This document shows, piece by piece, positions 1 through 9,400 of a DNA stretch of 64,000 bases. The notes beneath the pieces are model-generated. The model made no database searches and had not been told where the DNA came from. It saw nothing but the letters and a program-made list of their open reading frames with translations. The DNA comes from Pyropia yezoensis (Eukaryota; Rhodophyta; Bangiophyceae; Bangiales; Bangiaceae): contig CM020619.1 in the NCBI GenBank assembly GCA_009829735.1, positions 25,011,554 through 25,075,553 on the forward strand, written 5' to 3'. How positions within the stretch are numbered: position 1 is the stretch's first letter; each line of letters starts with the position of its first letter. The position numbers and the translations under genes were made by a program.

Positions 1-140
1 CATCAGGAAGAGGCGGAGGACGAGTTGTCCTTTGCGGAGCGAGTCCGTAAGCTCAACAATCTTTGTGGGTTTCTTCATCCACAAGCTGTGGTGAAGAGTC
101 GGTTTGTGGAGGGACTCCATTGGTCAGTCCGGATGGAGAC
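1..140 (+). pseudogene. gag of element 2, middle part, cut by element 1
   Basis: Frame 1 is open from position 1 and reads as a charged, helical Gag segment (for example LSFAERVRKLNNL). It stops being Gag at 140, where element 1 begins. The same frame resumes at 8843 after the duplicated gagac. The upstream part of Gag lies outside the window. The function would be the structural protein of the virus-like particle; the interruption makes this copy non-functional. Confidence 0.75.
136..140 (+). repeat. Left target-site duplication of element 1 (gagac)
   Basis: The five bases gagac stand directly before the 5' LTR of element 1 and recur at 8838-8842 directly after its 3' LTR. This marks a complete integrase-mediated insertion. 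Confidence 0.9.
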
Positions 141-503
141 TGTAGCAATATGGTTGTCCGTATTGTGACCCTAATATTAGGGGGGCTACTTCTAACCCTT
201 AACTTTCAATTTGATAGTTCGTACTGGTCACGGTATCTATAAGTTACGTATGACCAGAGGGACTTGCATCTTGGGGTGGAGGGTAGTTAGTAGTGTCTCC
301 GAGGGTTTATAACGAGGGGGCCGGTGGCGAATCCACCGCCGGCCAAGGTAGAACAACAAACCCCTCCCATTTGGGCTCCCATCTTGGTCCCGTGGCTTGC
401 GCTCCAAGGAAAGCAACCTTGGCCTCCCGGTGACGTTGGTGCCGATCCCCCTTGGTGAGTGTTCCCTGAGAGTGGACGTGCGACGGATTCCTATTGTGCT
501 ACA
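141..503 (+). repeat. 5' LTR of element 1
   Basis: This 363-bp repeat has a perfect 7-bp inverted end pair (TGTAGCA/TGCTACA) and matches 8475-8837 with three visible differences. It contains TATA-like stretches (ctataag near 238 and tttataa near 307) that could drive element transcription. Confidence 0.92.
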
Positions 504-728
504 TTGGTGGAGCAGCAGGGGACGGGTTTCCGTCACCCTTGTGGTGACGCCGTCTTCGGCCCTGGCACACGGATAGGGATCTGGTCCTTTTCTTGTACTC
601 GTGGTGTTGCGACCTGATCGATTGTGTTGAGATTTTACCTGTGACTGTGATCTACTGTTACTCTCCCCAATCTACCCCCTCGCTCTCTTGTTCGTGGTGA
701 TTGATACGTCGGTTGACTGATTGTGACC
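504..728 (+). other. Leader of element 1 with candidate tRNA primer-binding site
   Basis: One base after the LTR (from 505) the sequence reads tggtggagcagcagggg. It begins with TGG, as expected for pairing to a tRNA CCA end. The same core ggagcagcagggga lies just after the LTRs of family C (for example near 32542), which supports a shared primer. I cannot name the tRNA. The rest of the leader is non-coding as far as I can see. Confidence 0.55.
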
Positions 729-2912
729 ATGTCTACCCAAGAGACGGGGAACGTTTAAGATGACGGATCGGCGTCGACGCCGACCCCGGAGGTGACTACG
801 GGAACCGGGATCGGGAACCCGATCGATAACATTGAGACGCCAATGCTTTCCGGTGCCGGATCGACGTTTGGCACGGCTCGGACGGCAGGAGGCGGGGGCC
901 CGCCTCAACTGTCGTCGACCGACCTCACTCCGCCGCCTCCTTCACCAGGGGATTCCCTGATGGCATCATTGGCCCGCATCGAGGCCCGGTTTTCCGGGCT
1001 CGACGCCCGTCAAGATCGGACGGAGGACGCAATGGCAGTGTTGATGTCAACACGGCACACGACGGGACCCCGTCGTGTTCCTCCCACACCGGTACGGTTC
1101 GAACCGGCCGGACTACTTTCGGAGTCCACCAGGGTCAACCCCGGTGTTGCTACTCCTGGACAACCCCCGGACACAATGGGGTATGGGTCCGACTCGTCGG
1201 CAGAGTTGGAACGGAGTCACACGGAGCGATACGCTCGGAGCACCCGAAGCGGACTCCGCGGACACGACCCGGCGGATACGTACGCCGGGGGAGAGTCGGT
1301 TATTGGGGGAGGAGGTACCCTCTCGCAGTACCCCCACGACGAAGGAGGCCAGGCAACTCGGGTTCCCGAGGTGCCGACGCCTGAAGTACCATCTTCAGTG
1401 GTGGAAGCTATGACCGCGCAGGTAACTGCGAGCCTACTGAAGCGGATGGAGTCCGATGAGTTCGCTCATCAACTGGCTAAGCGACTGGATATCCAGGACG
1501 CTGACACGGAGATCGTCAACGAGGTCTTCCGGTCGGTTCTTACTCCGGAACGTTATCGTTTGGAGGACCGCTCTACCACCGTATCGGAATCGATGCGTAA
1601 TACATCGCATCGGGCGATCCGCTCTATGCAGACCCTTATGAAGGGAGTCCCTATGTTCGGGGGGCCGAACGGACGCCCGTTCGCAGTCATCGGCTTCTTG
1701 ACTAGCTTCAAGGCAGCCGCAGACAAGGCGCTCGTTAAGGAGGGGCTGGCTCTGGAGATCCTCCCGTTCTTTGTTGATGAACGGGTGCGAGGCACTCTTC
1801 GCCAGGCATCCCCGATGCCGGGAATGAGGGTCGCGGCCACCCCCATGGATTACCGTGGGATATTGAAGGAGCTGCTGAGCAGCTACCTCAGTGAGGACAA
1901 GTGCGAGGACCACTATCGGGCCCTTCGCACTGCCACCGCCCAGTCCTGGGAGGATGAGGAGATGTTTGGACGCCGGATCCAAGAGCTCGACTACGAGCTG
2001 GGGAAGCTCCTCGGAGAAGGGGAGCTACGGGCCATCCTGTTCGCAGGAGTACCCAACTACGTGCGGATATCCGCACGGGGCGCCAACACGGCACGGACGA
2101 ACTTCAGTCGACTGATGCATATGTGCAAGTCCCTAGGGGACGCCTACCGGGTTCTACACCCGGAGTGTGCCTTGGCCCCGAAGCCCAAGGGTGAGGGAGG
2201 CAAGCCCAGTCTTACCCCGGTACCGAGGCAAGAGAAGGTGGAACGTAAGGCCGCACCAGTACTGGTGGCGACCGAACATACCCCTATTGGTGAGGATGAC
2301 CCTCTAGTCGACCAACAGGCCCACCTGTTGCTACCGGCGACGCCGGTGATTGATGAACATGGTACGGTAGCGTACATCGCCCCGGCTGGAACCCAGTTCC
2401 AGGTCAACGAAGGCACGGGACGGCGCGTCCCGTATGTGCGGACTACGGGGTACTCCCCGGTGACGGGTAACCCTCACCAACCCTTGCCAACATGGGCGGT
2501 GCGCACGGAGGCACCTCCGCAGATTGCGGGCCGACCCAACCGGTTGGGGGAATCCATGTTCCGGTTGACCCAAGGACCCAAGGCCTACCAGGGAGCAGGC
2601 ACTCGGGCGCCCGAGGGAGGCAACCGTAGCTACGGGGCTACCCCGATGCGAACTCAAGGGGGGACCGGCACGTCCGGGTGTATGTTGTGTGGGGATCCCC
2701 AGCACTGGGTGTCTTCCTGCCCACTCATCCCCGAGGAGTCTCGGCGGGCAGCGGCGCAACGCAAGGCATCTACTGGGGGATACCCCGCCCGAGCACCCGG
2801 ACCCGCACCGGGTAGGCAGCCAGCTCCAGGTGGAGTACTGGCCGTCGAGGGGGCACCTCCTCAGCCGGATGTCCCGGCGGACAGCACCCTACCAAGGGCG
2901 GGAAACGAGTAA
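729..2912 (+). pseudogene. gag of element 1, with an early in-frame TAA
   Basis: The first good ATG (729, A at -3) is in frame with the long Gag reading frame but meets TAA at 756-758, nine codons later. The frame is then open to the stop at 2910-2912, about 706 residues. If the stop is real, only internal ATGs (for example 843) could start translation. Gag has a proline-rich N-terminal third, a central helical part and a CCHC zinc knuckle (CMLCGDPQHWVSSC) near the C-terminus that would bind RNA. It ends AGNE-stop, the same ending as element 2 Gag, directly behind a G-GGA-AAC heptamer. Confidence 0.75.
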
Positions 2913-2962
2913 GAGGAAGGATGACCGGGGGGCGCTGGGGTTACCCAAGCAAGCCACCCCGG
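2900..2962 (+). promoter_or_regulatory. Predicted -1 ribosomal frameshift signal between gag and pol, element 1
   Basis: G-GGA-AAC at 2900-2906 lies in the Gag frame one codon before the stop. Shifting -1 there enters the open pol frame directly. Downstream, CCGGGG (2925-2930) can pair with CCCCGG (2957-2962), and TGGG (2936-2939) with CCCA (2944-2947) inside it. The spacer of 18 nt to the outer stem is longer than the usual 5-9. Reinitiation at the ATG at 2921 is the alternative. Confidence 0.55.
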
Positions 2963-5900
2963 AGTGCCGCGGGGAAAGCCCCACGGAGAGCGCGGTTGAG
3001 CCGACGCCGCATCAACCCCCGGGTACACCTTCCGGCCCCGACGACACGGCGTCAGGGGATTGATGACCAACCTCCAAGGTTGGGAGGAGAGGACGGGAAG
3101 CCCCGTCACGTTCAACCAGACAAGGGCCCTGTTCAGGATGCCCGAGCTACACCGGATATCGGTGTAGGACATGTGTTGTTTACCTTGGAGAACTTCAAGG
3201 TATCAGCCACCCTGGGGGTTGACCCCCAGTCGACACGATCGTACTACCCTGTACTGGACACAGGGGCTGGACCCAACCTTATCCGGAAGGATACCCTCCC
3301 GGACAAGTGGCTTCCACGAGTCAGAGGGACTCGGGGACCCACCATCAAGGACGCGAATGGTCGACTCATTCGTACGACCGCAGCGATGTCGCTGCAGGAT
3401 ACCATCGGGGATCTCACCACCGAAGTTGACTTCCTGGTATGTGAAACGCTATCGGTGCCCTGCATACTGGGGTGCACCTTCATCAACGTTCACGTTGATG
3501 CAATCCGGCCAGGCCGGAGGACCGTCGAGCTTCAAGAAGCCGACGGGACGAAGCGAGGACACACGGCTATCGTCAGGGACCTGACGCTACAAGGAAGCCA
3601 CGTTAACGTGGCTGAGGTGTACGCAAGCGACGAGCCGAAGACACTTCGGTTGGCCAAGCGAACTCGCTTTGAGCCGTTGTCAGAGACAGTCCTCCCGGTT
3701 AACTGCGACCTCGCAGGCATCTGCAGAGTCCAGTCCAACCTACGGACGTACAAGCGCCATGGGTTGACCATGGCCAACGGTCTCATAGACCTCCCAGCAG
3801 GAGGGTCGTCCCTCCTAGTGATGGCGAACTACCGCCGTAAGGCAGTCACCCTCCCGAAGGGAACTATCCTCGGGATTGCCGAACTCTACGAAGGAGATAT
3901 CCTTACCCCTGATAAGGAAGGTCAAGTGGAACCACTTGAAGTACTGGCGGTCGCCGAGACCACCGAGCGACAGCAACCCGATGACGGGAAGCCTAACCCA
4001 TCGGCGGCGCCGGCGGACCTGCCGCCAAAGGACCAAGAGGCCTTGAAGGCACTGGCCGAGGCTGACCTCGACCACCTTCACCCTTCGGTAGCCGAAGGGG
4101 TACGACGGATGCTAAGAAAGCATGACGTTATGTGGACAGGCGGGGCCTTGGGGACCATTGGGGCAACCCAACATCGTATAGACCTGGTACCAGGCGCACG
4201 ACCCGCCCGCTCACAACCGCACCGAGCGGGACCTATGCAACGAGAGATCGTTGATGGAGAAGTGAAGAGGATGAGTGAAGCTAAGGTGATCCGACCTTCG
4301 ATGTCGGAATGGGGTGCCCCAGTCGTTATTGTGCCGAAGAAGGATCAAACCCCTCGGTCTTGCATCGATTATCGACGCCTCAACTTGGTTACCAAGAAGG
4401 ACTCATACCCTTTACCAAGGATGGATGAATGCATCGACTCCCTGGGGGAGGCTACGGTGTTTACCACCATCGACTGCAACGCCGGATACTGGCAGATCCC
4501 GGTGGCGGACGAGGATATCCCCAAGACGGCATTCGTTTGTCACAGTGGCGTGTACGGGTTCCTAAGGATGCCCTTCGGATTGTCCAACGCCCCCGCTACA
4601 TTCCAGCGGGCTATCGACATCATACTGTCGGGGGTGAAGTGGCGTAACTGCCTAGTGTACCTCGATGACGTCATCGTCTTCTCGCGTAACATGGATGACC
4701 ATGTACAACATGTTGACGAGGTACTCACCCTCTTGAGGAACGCTGGGGTAACCCTGCGTCTGAAGAAGTGCGCCTTCTTCCAACAGACGGTCGAATATCT
4801 GGGCCACCAGATAACCCCTGGTAAACTAGGGGTACTCGAAGCCAATACCCGGGCACTCCGGGATGCCCGGTTCCCTAACACCCAGACGCAGCTCAAGAGC
4901 TTCCTGGGAATGTGCAATGTATACCGACGGTTCGTCAAGGACTTCGCTCGGATAGCTAAACCGTTAACGGTTCTTACGAGCAGTACCTTACCCAAGGTAC
5001 TCCAACCCCCTTCGCCTAGCGAAGAGGAGGCATTCGAGTCGCTGAAGCGAGCCCTACTAGCCCCACCCGTCCTTGCGTTACCGCATAGACGGGGTACCTT
5101 CGTCATCGATGTCGATGCGTGTGATACACAAGTGGGATGCACCCTGTTACAGGGAGAGACGTTGATAGGTACCGACAACGTTATCCCGGACCTACGTCCG
5201 GTAGGGTACTTCAGCCGGACACTCAACCCGGCTGAGCGGAACTATAGTGCCACCGAGCGTGAATGCCTCGGAGTTATATGGGCAGTGCAACTGCTCCGTC
5301 CATACCTGGAGGGCTCCAGGTTCATCGTGAGGTCCGACCACGAACCCCTACGATGGCTCCTCAACCTTGGTGACAAGGATTCCGATAGCCATGGGAGGCT
5401 AGCCCGATGGAGGCTGAAGATGGCCGAGCACGACTACCGCACGGTGTATAAGGCTGGGTCAACCCACCACCTCGGAGACGCGTTGTCTCGACTCGACACC
5501 CCGAGCGGGGATACCCGCCCGGTGGACGAGGACATCCCGGTGGTACCGGTGTGCATGGTGGGTAATGCTACCCAGGGTATGGCTGACCATACCATGGCAC
5601 ACCTTGCGTGCCCATTGACCCTCGCGGACTTCCGCGAGGCACAGGCCAACGACGATGACTGTAGACGTCATCGTGCTAACCTCCTGGCCGGTACGGCCGG
5701 CATCTTCTCCGAGAACGAAGACGGACTCATATACCGGCGGGCACCCGCCGATGGACGACATCAAGTCGTGGTTCCCGTGTCCTTACGGCAAGCCGTCATG
5801 GAACGAGAGCATGAGAACCCTACAGCCGGACACCCGGGGGGTTCACGTATGTTCGCAGCAATGCGAAGGTTCTTCTACTGGCCAGCAATGGCCGTCGACG

Positions 5901-6876
5901 TGGTCGACCACGTAAGGGGATGCCACCCCTGTGCGCGTAACCGCATGAGTCTACATAGGCAGGCGTCTGCCATGAAGCTATTCCCACCCGATGGGCCCAA
6001 CGAGCAAGTCGCTATCGACATACTCGGGCCACTTCCGGTAACGGAAGAAGGGAACAGGTACATCCTGGTCATGTCTGACCGATTCACCAAGCTGTCACGA
6101 GCGGCAGCCATCCCGAATGATACGGCATACACGATTATGAACGCAGTGGTTGACCACTGGATCAGTGCATACGGAGTCATGAAGCAACTCCTCTCCGATA
6201 ACGGAGCAAACCTTACGTCGGCATTCTGCACTAAGGTCCTGGGCATGTTCGGTATCGAACCACGTCGGGCATCCGACTACCACCCGCAGTCCAACGGGCA
6301 GGTGGAGCGGTTCAACCGCACCATCGTCAAGATGCTACAGTGCTACGTGGCAGAGCACACGAACACTTGGGACAGGCTTCTGTCCGTACTCACCCTGGCA
6401 TACAATGCCAGGCCACATCGGAGTACCAACATCGCCCCACTGGAATGGGTCATGCCACTAGGCGTCGGTAACCTGACGCTGCCGCCAGGCAGGTGCACTC
6501 GGTATGATACACCGAAGGGCCGACCCGCCGAACGCATCCACTAGCTTGGTTGGCCAAGCTATCGTGGATGATTCCTAAACTCAAGGGTGCCCTTGACAGA
6601 ACACAACTTCGATACAAGAAGAACTTCGACGCCCGACTACGGGTGCGCAACGCAACCCTGGTAACAGGTGACTGGGTCTATATCAGACACCAGAAGTTCC
6701 GAGGGAACAAGCTTATGCAACCGGTCAAGGGACCGTACCAGATCCTCCACAGAAGAATAACCACTCTGTTATCTTACACTCCGATACGGAGATTCAAACG
6801 CATCAGCATGAATGACGTCACACCTGCTCCGATGCCGGAAACAGCCTCAGCCGGTACCGGCTGGGTTGCTACATGA
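2906..6876 (+). pseudogene. pol of element 1 (protease, RT, RNase H, integrase), frameshifted at the 3' end
   Basis: The pol frame is open from the frameshift site, with its first ATG at 2921, to a TAG at 6542-6544. Counting from 2921, the protease DTG is at residue 113, the RT box YLDD at 580, an RNase H domain spans roughly 720-850, an HHCC zinc domain lies near 955-1010, and the integrase triad is D1033, D1093, E1129 (DD35E spacing). Near 6540 the coding sense moves to another frame (to 6876), where the post-integrase GPYQIL motif is found, and it seems to slip again near 6750. No chromodomain is seen before the gap. The protein would cleave Gag-Pol, copy the RNA and integrate the DNA; this copy is damaged. 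Confidence 0.8.
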
Positions 6877-6882
6877 AGCTCT

Positions 6883-7382
6883 NNNNNNNNNNNNNNNNNN
6901 NNNNNNNNNNNNNNNNNNNNNNNNNNNNNNNNNNNNNNNNNNNNNNNNNNNNNNNNNNNNNNNNNNNNNNNNNNNNNNNNNNNNNNNNNNNNNNNNNNNN
7001 NNNNNNNNNNNNNNNNNNNNNNNNNNNNNNNNNNNNNNNNNNNNNNNNNNNNNNNNNNNNNNNNNNNNNNNNNNNNNNNNNNNNNNNNNNNNNNNNNNNN
7101 NNNNNNNNNNNNNNNNNNNNNNNNNNNNNNNNNNNNNNNNNNNNNNNNNNNNNNNNNNNNNNNNNNNNNNNNNNNNNNNNNNNNNNNNNNNNNNNNNNNN
7201 NNNNNNNNNNNNNNNNNNNNNNNNNNNNNNNNNNNNNNNNNNNNNNNNNNNNNNNNNNNNNNNNNNNNNNNNNNNNNNNNNNNNNNNNNNNNNNNNNNNN
7301 NNNNNNNNNNNNNNNNNNNNNNNNNNNNNNNNNNNNNNNNNNNNNNNNNNNNNNNNNNNNNNNNNNNNNNNNNNNNNNNNNN
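6883..7382. other. Assembly gap of exactly 500 N
   Basis: All bases are N. The round length suggests a placeholder gap of unknown true size. It removes the end of the element 1 pol region and the 3' part of its antisense ORF. Confidence 0.99.
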
Positions 7383-7885
7383 ACTTGGACAGCCTCCGGA
7401 GCCGGAGCCCCGGCCGTGCGGACACCCGCACCGTCTTGACCCACCGCACCGGGTGTCGCACCGCCACCACCACCCGCGTCAACGTCGGGACCGCCTCGAG
7501 GAGTCACCGCCCGGACCCCCGGACCACCTTGACCAGCCGGAGTCGGCTGCGGGTCGCCACCTCCGCCGCAGGGCGGACCATCTTGAAGGTACCTGCGGTG
7601 AGCCGGCACCGGCACCAGGCTCCATCCGGGCAGCCGGCAGAGAGGGGGGTAGAAGCCCGCCACGCGCGGTTGACCGCCGGGTTGACCTCCGGCCGACGGC
7701 ACCGTCGTGCCGCTGCACACGGACGACAGTCCTCCGGCCGACAGACGGACGGACACCGCAGGCCCGTCGTCGTCAGACGAGCTCACCCCGTAACGCGCGG
7801 CGTCGGGACCGACAGGCGCGTCGTCCTCCATCTCCTCCCCGATCAGGAGGTCTTCCTCCTCTTCAAGCACCTGGGGATAGGACAT
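7383..7885 (-). CDS. Antisense ORF of element 1 (N-terminal part, runs into the gap)
   Basis: On the minus strand an ATG at 7885 (A at -3) opens a frame of at least 167 codons that is still open at the gap edge. The N-terminus is acidic (a run of Glu, then DLLIGEEMEDDAP), followed by Gly/Pro-rich sequence. Element 2 has a long antisense ORF in the same place, between pol and the 3' LTR, and the two starts look weakly alike (M-x-x-P-x-V followed by an L-x-x-x-E/R-MED stretch). No function is recognised. Antisense ORFs in this position are known in some plant Ty3/gypsy lineages, but I claim no homology. It may also be chance in GC-rich DNA. Confidence 0.4.
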
Positions 7886-7918
7886 GATAACGGGTGCGGA
7901 GTCCCCCCGCGCCCACAA

Positions 7919-8474
7919 GCCCGTCGACGGCTACAACCCGGTACGGTGGGATAACCGGGACGAGCCAGGGAAGCGCGGACACCCCGCGCTTATGACCACA
8001 AACGGCCACGAGAAGCGCCGCAGGCACGCGGGTCGACCCGCGCCCCACGGGGCTACGACCGCGCTCCACCCAGGCACCTGGGCGGGACGGGGCCACACCC
8101 ACACACGGGGTAAGTAAGGGGGGTCACCCCAACCGCCCCCACGCAACGCGGGCAGCCCCCGCCCCCCACTCAATCGTCCACACGAGAGGGGCCCCCCTAC
8201 CACCAGGCACCTGGTGGCGGATCCGCTTGCACCACCCCTCGGAAAGGGGGGGCGTGAACAGCAACCCGCATCGGGAATTTAACGGTCCGGAAAACGGATC
8301 GTGTGTGTGTACCACGCAAAGGGGGGCACCCCCCTGAGACAACCTCGAAAAGGGGTGTCTGTCGCGACGGGGCGCAAAGCCCCACCCGACGGGTAAACGG
8401 TCACGCGACCCACTTGCATTCGGTACCCCGAATGCAACTCGACCCGAGGACGGGCCGAATCTAAGGGGGGGATA
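7919..8474 (+). other. 3' untranslated region of element 1 ending in a polypurine tract
   Basis: No convincing ORF is seen. It would contain the promoter of the antisense ORF if that is expressed. The last bases before the LTR include the purine run AAGGGGGGGA (8463-8472), the expected plus-strand primer. Confidence 0.6.
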
Positions 8475-8837
8475 TGTAGCAATATGGTTGTCCGTATTGT
8501 GACCCTAATATCAGGGGGGCTACTTCTAACCCTTAACTTTCAATTTGATAGTTCGTACTGGTCACGGTATCTATAAGTTACGTATGACCAGAGGGACTTG
8601 CATCTTGGGGTGGAGGGTAGTTAGTAGTGTCTCCGAGGGTTTATAACGAGGGGGCCGGTGGCGAATCCACCGCCGGCCAAGGTAGAACAACAAACCTCTC
8701 CCATTTGGGCTCCCATCTTGGTCCCGTGGCTTGCGCTCCAAGGACAGCAACCTTGGCCTCCCGGTGACGTTGGTGCCGATCCCCCTTGGTGAGTGTTCCC
8801 TGAGAGTGGACGTGCGACGGATTCCTATTGTGCTACA
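8475..8837 (+). repeat. 3' LTR of element 1
   Basis: This is a 363-bp copy of 141-503 with three visible base differences. It ends TGCTACA and is followed by the target duplication gagac (8838-8842). Confidence 0.92.
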
Positions 8838-9362
8838 GAGACCCGGGAGCATAACACTACCCGGGCGACCCTGGCCGAGTTGGCCAGGTTCGCCTATCGC
8901 AGAGGCGAGGCCTACCGCAAGTTGCGGGAGGAACAACGCCAGGAGCGTCAGGCCGAGTTGGCCAAGGAACGGGAGGAGGCGCGCCAGGCCAGAGAGTTGA
9001 GAGAGGCACGCCGAATCCGCAAGGAGAGGGTGGTAGCTGCCGTGGGAACTTCCCAGGGTATCCCTTCGTCTTCACCAGTTGGGAAGACCCCTCCCGGACC
9101 GGACCATCGGTGTTGGAACTGCAACTCCGATGGACACTGGGCATATGATTGCCCCAAGTTGAGTAAACGCGTCCAACAACTTGTTTGGAATGCGAGTAAA
9201 AAGTCGGCTACGAACGAAGTACGTTCACGCCGCGAGGGTGGGTCTCGACCGGTCGTTGCGGTCGCCACACCCTCGGCGGAGGAGGCGGACACGTCGTCCT
9301 CGGACTCGTCGTCTTCCTCCCCGCCCTCAGATTCGGACGCCAAGTCGGCGGGAAACGAATGA
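8838..9362 (+). pseudogene. gag of element 2, C-terminal part
   Basis: After the duplicated gagac the Gag frame resumes at 8843-8844 and runs to a TGA at 9360-9362. It encodes a long charged helix rich in Glu, Arg and Ala (likely coiled coil), a CCHC knuckle (CWNCNSDGHWAYDC) and an acidic, Ser-rich tail. It ends SAGNE-stop behind the slippery heptamer. It is separated from its upstream half by element 1, so no intact Gag can be made from this copy. Confidence 0.8.
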
Positions 9363-9400
9363 CCGTTGGGGCTGGTCGTCCGAAGCTCACAACGGCAGCC
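9350..9400 (+). promoter_or_regulatory. Predicted -1 ribosomal frameshift signal between gag and pol, element 2
   Basis: G-GGA-AAC occupies 9350-9356 in the Gag frame. After a 6-nt spacer, CCGTTG (9363-9368) can pair perfectly with CAACGG (9390-9395). The pol frame is the -1 frame. GGCTG in the loop (9370-9374) could also pair with CAGCC (9396-9400), though the zero-length connecting loop makes a classical pseudoknot doubtful. The overlapping ATGA (9359-9362) would alternatively allow stop-start reinitiation. Confidence 0.65.

Larger units (their letters stand above)
141..8837 (+). mobile_element. Ty3/gypsy LTR retrotransposon (element 1), full length but decayed, with assembly gap
   Basis: Two 363-bp LTRs (141-503, 8475-8837) enclose a candidate primer-binding site, gag, pol and an antisense ORF. 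A purine tract lies at 8463-8472. Both LTRs begin TGTAGCA and end TGCTACA, and the insertion is flanked by gagac on both sides. I count three substitutions between the LTRs, so the insertion is fairly young. Even so, gag has an in-frame TAA near its start and the end of pol is frameshifted, so the copy is probably not autonomous. The 500-N gap hides part of the region after pol. Confidence 0.9.

Noticed and set aside
9370..9400. Firm H-type pseudoknot call at the element 2 frameshift site
   Set aside because: GGCTG/CAGCC pairing is possible, but the connecting loop over stem 1 would have zero length, so only the simple stem is claimed.
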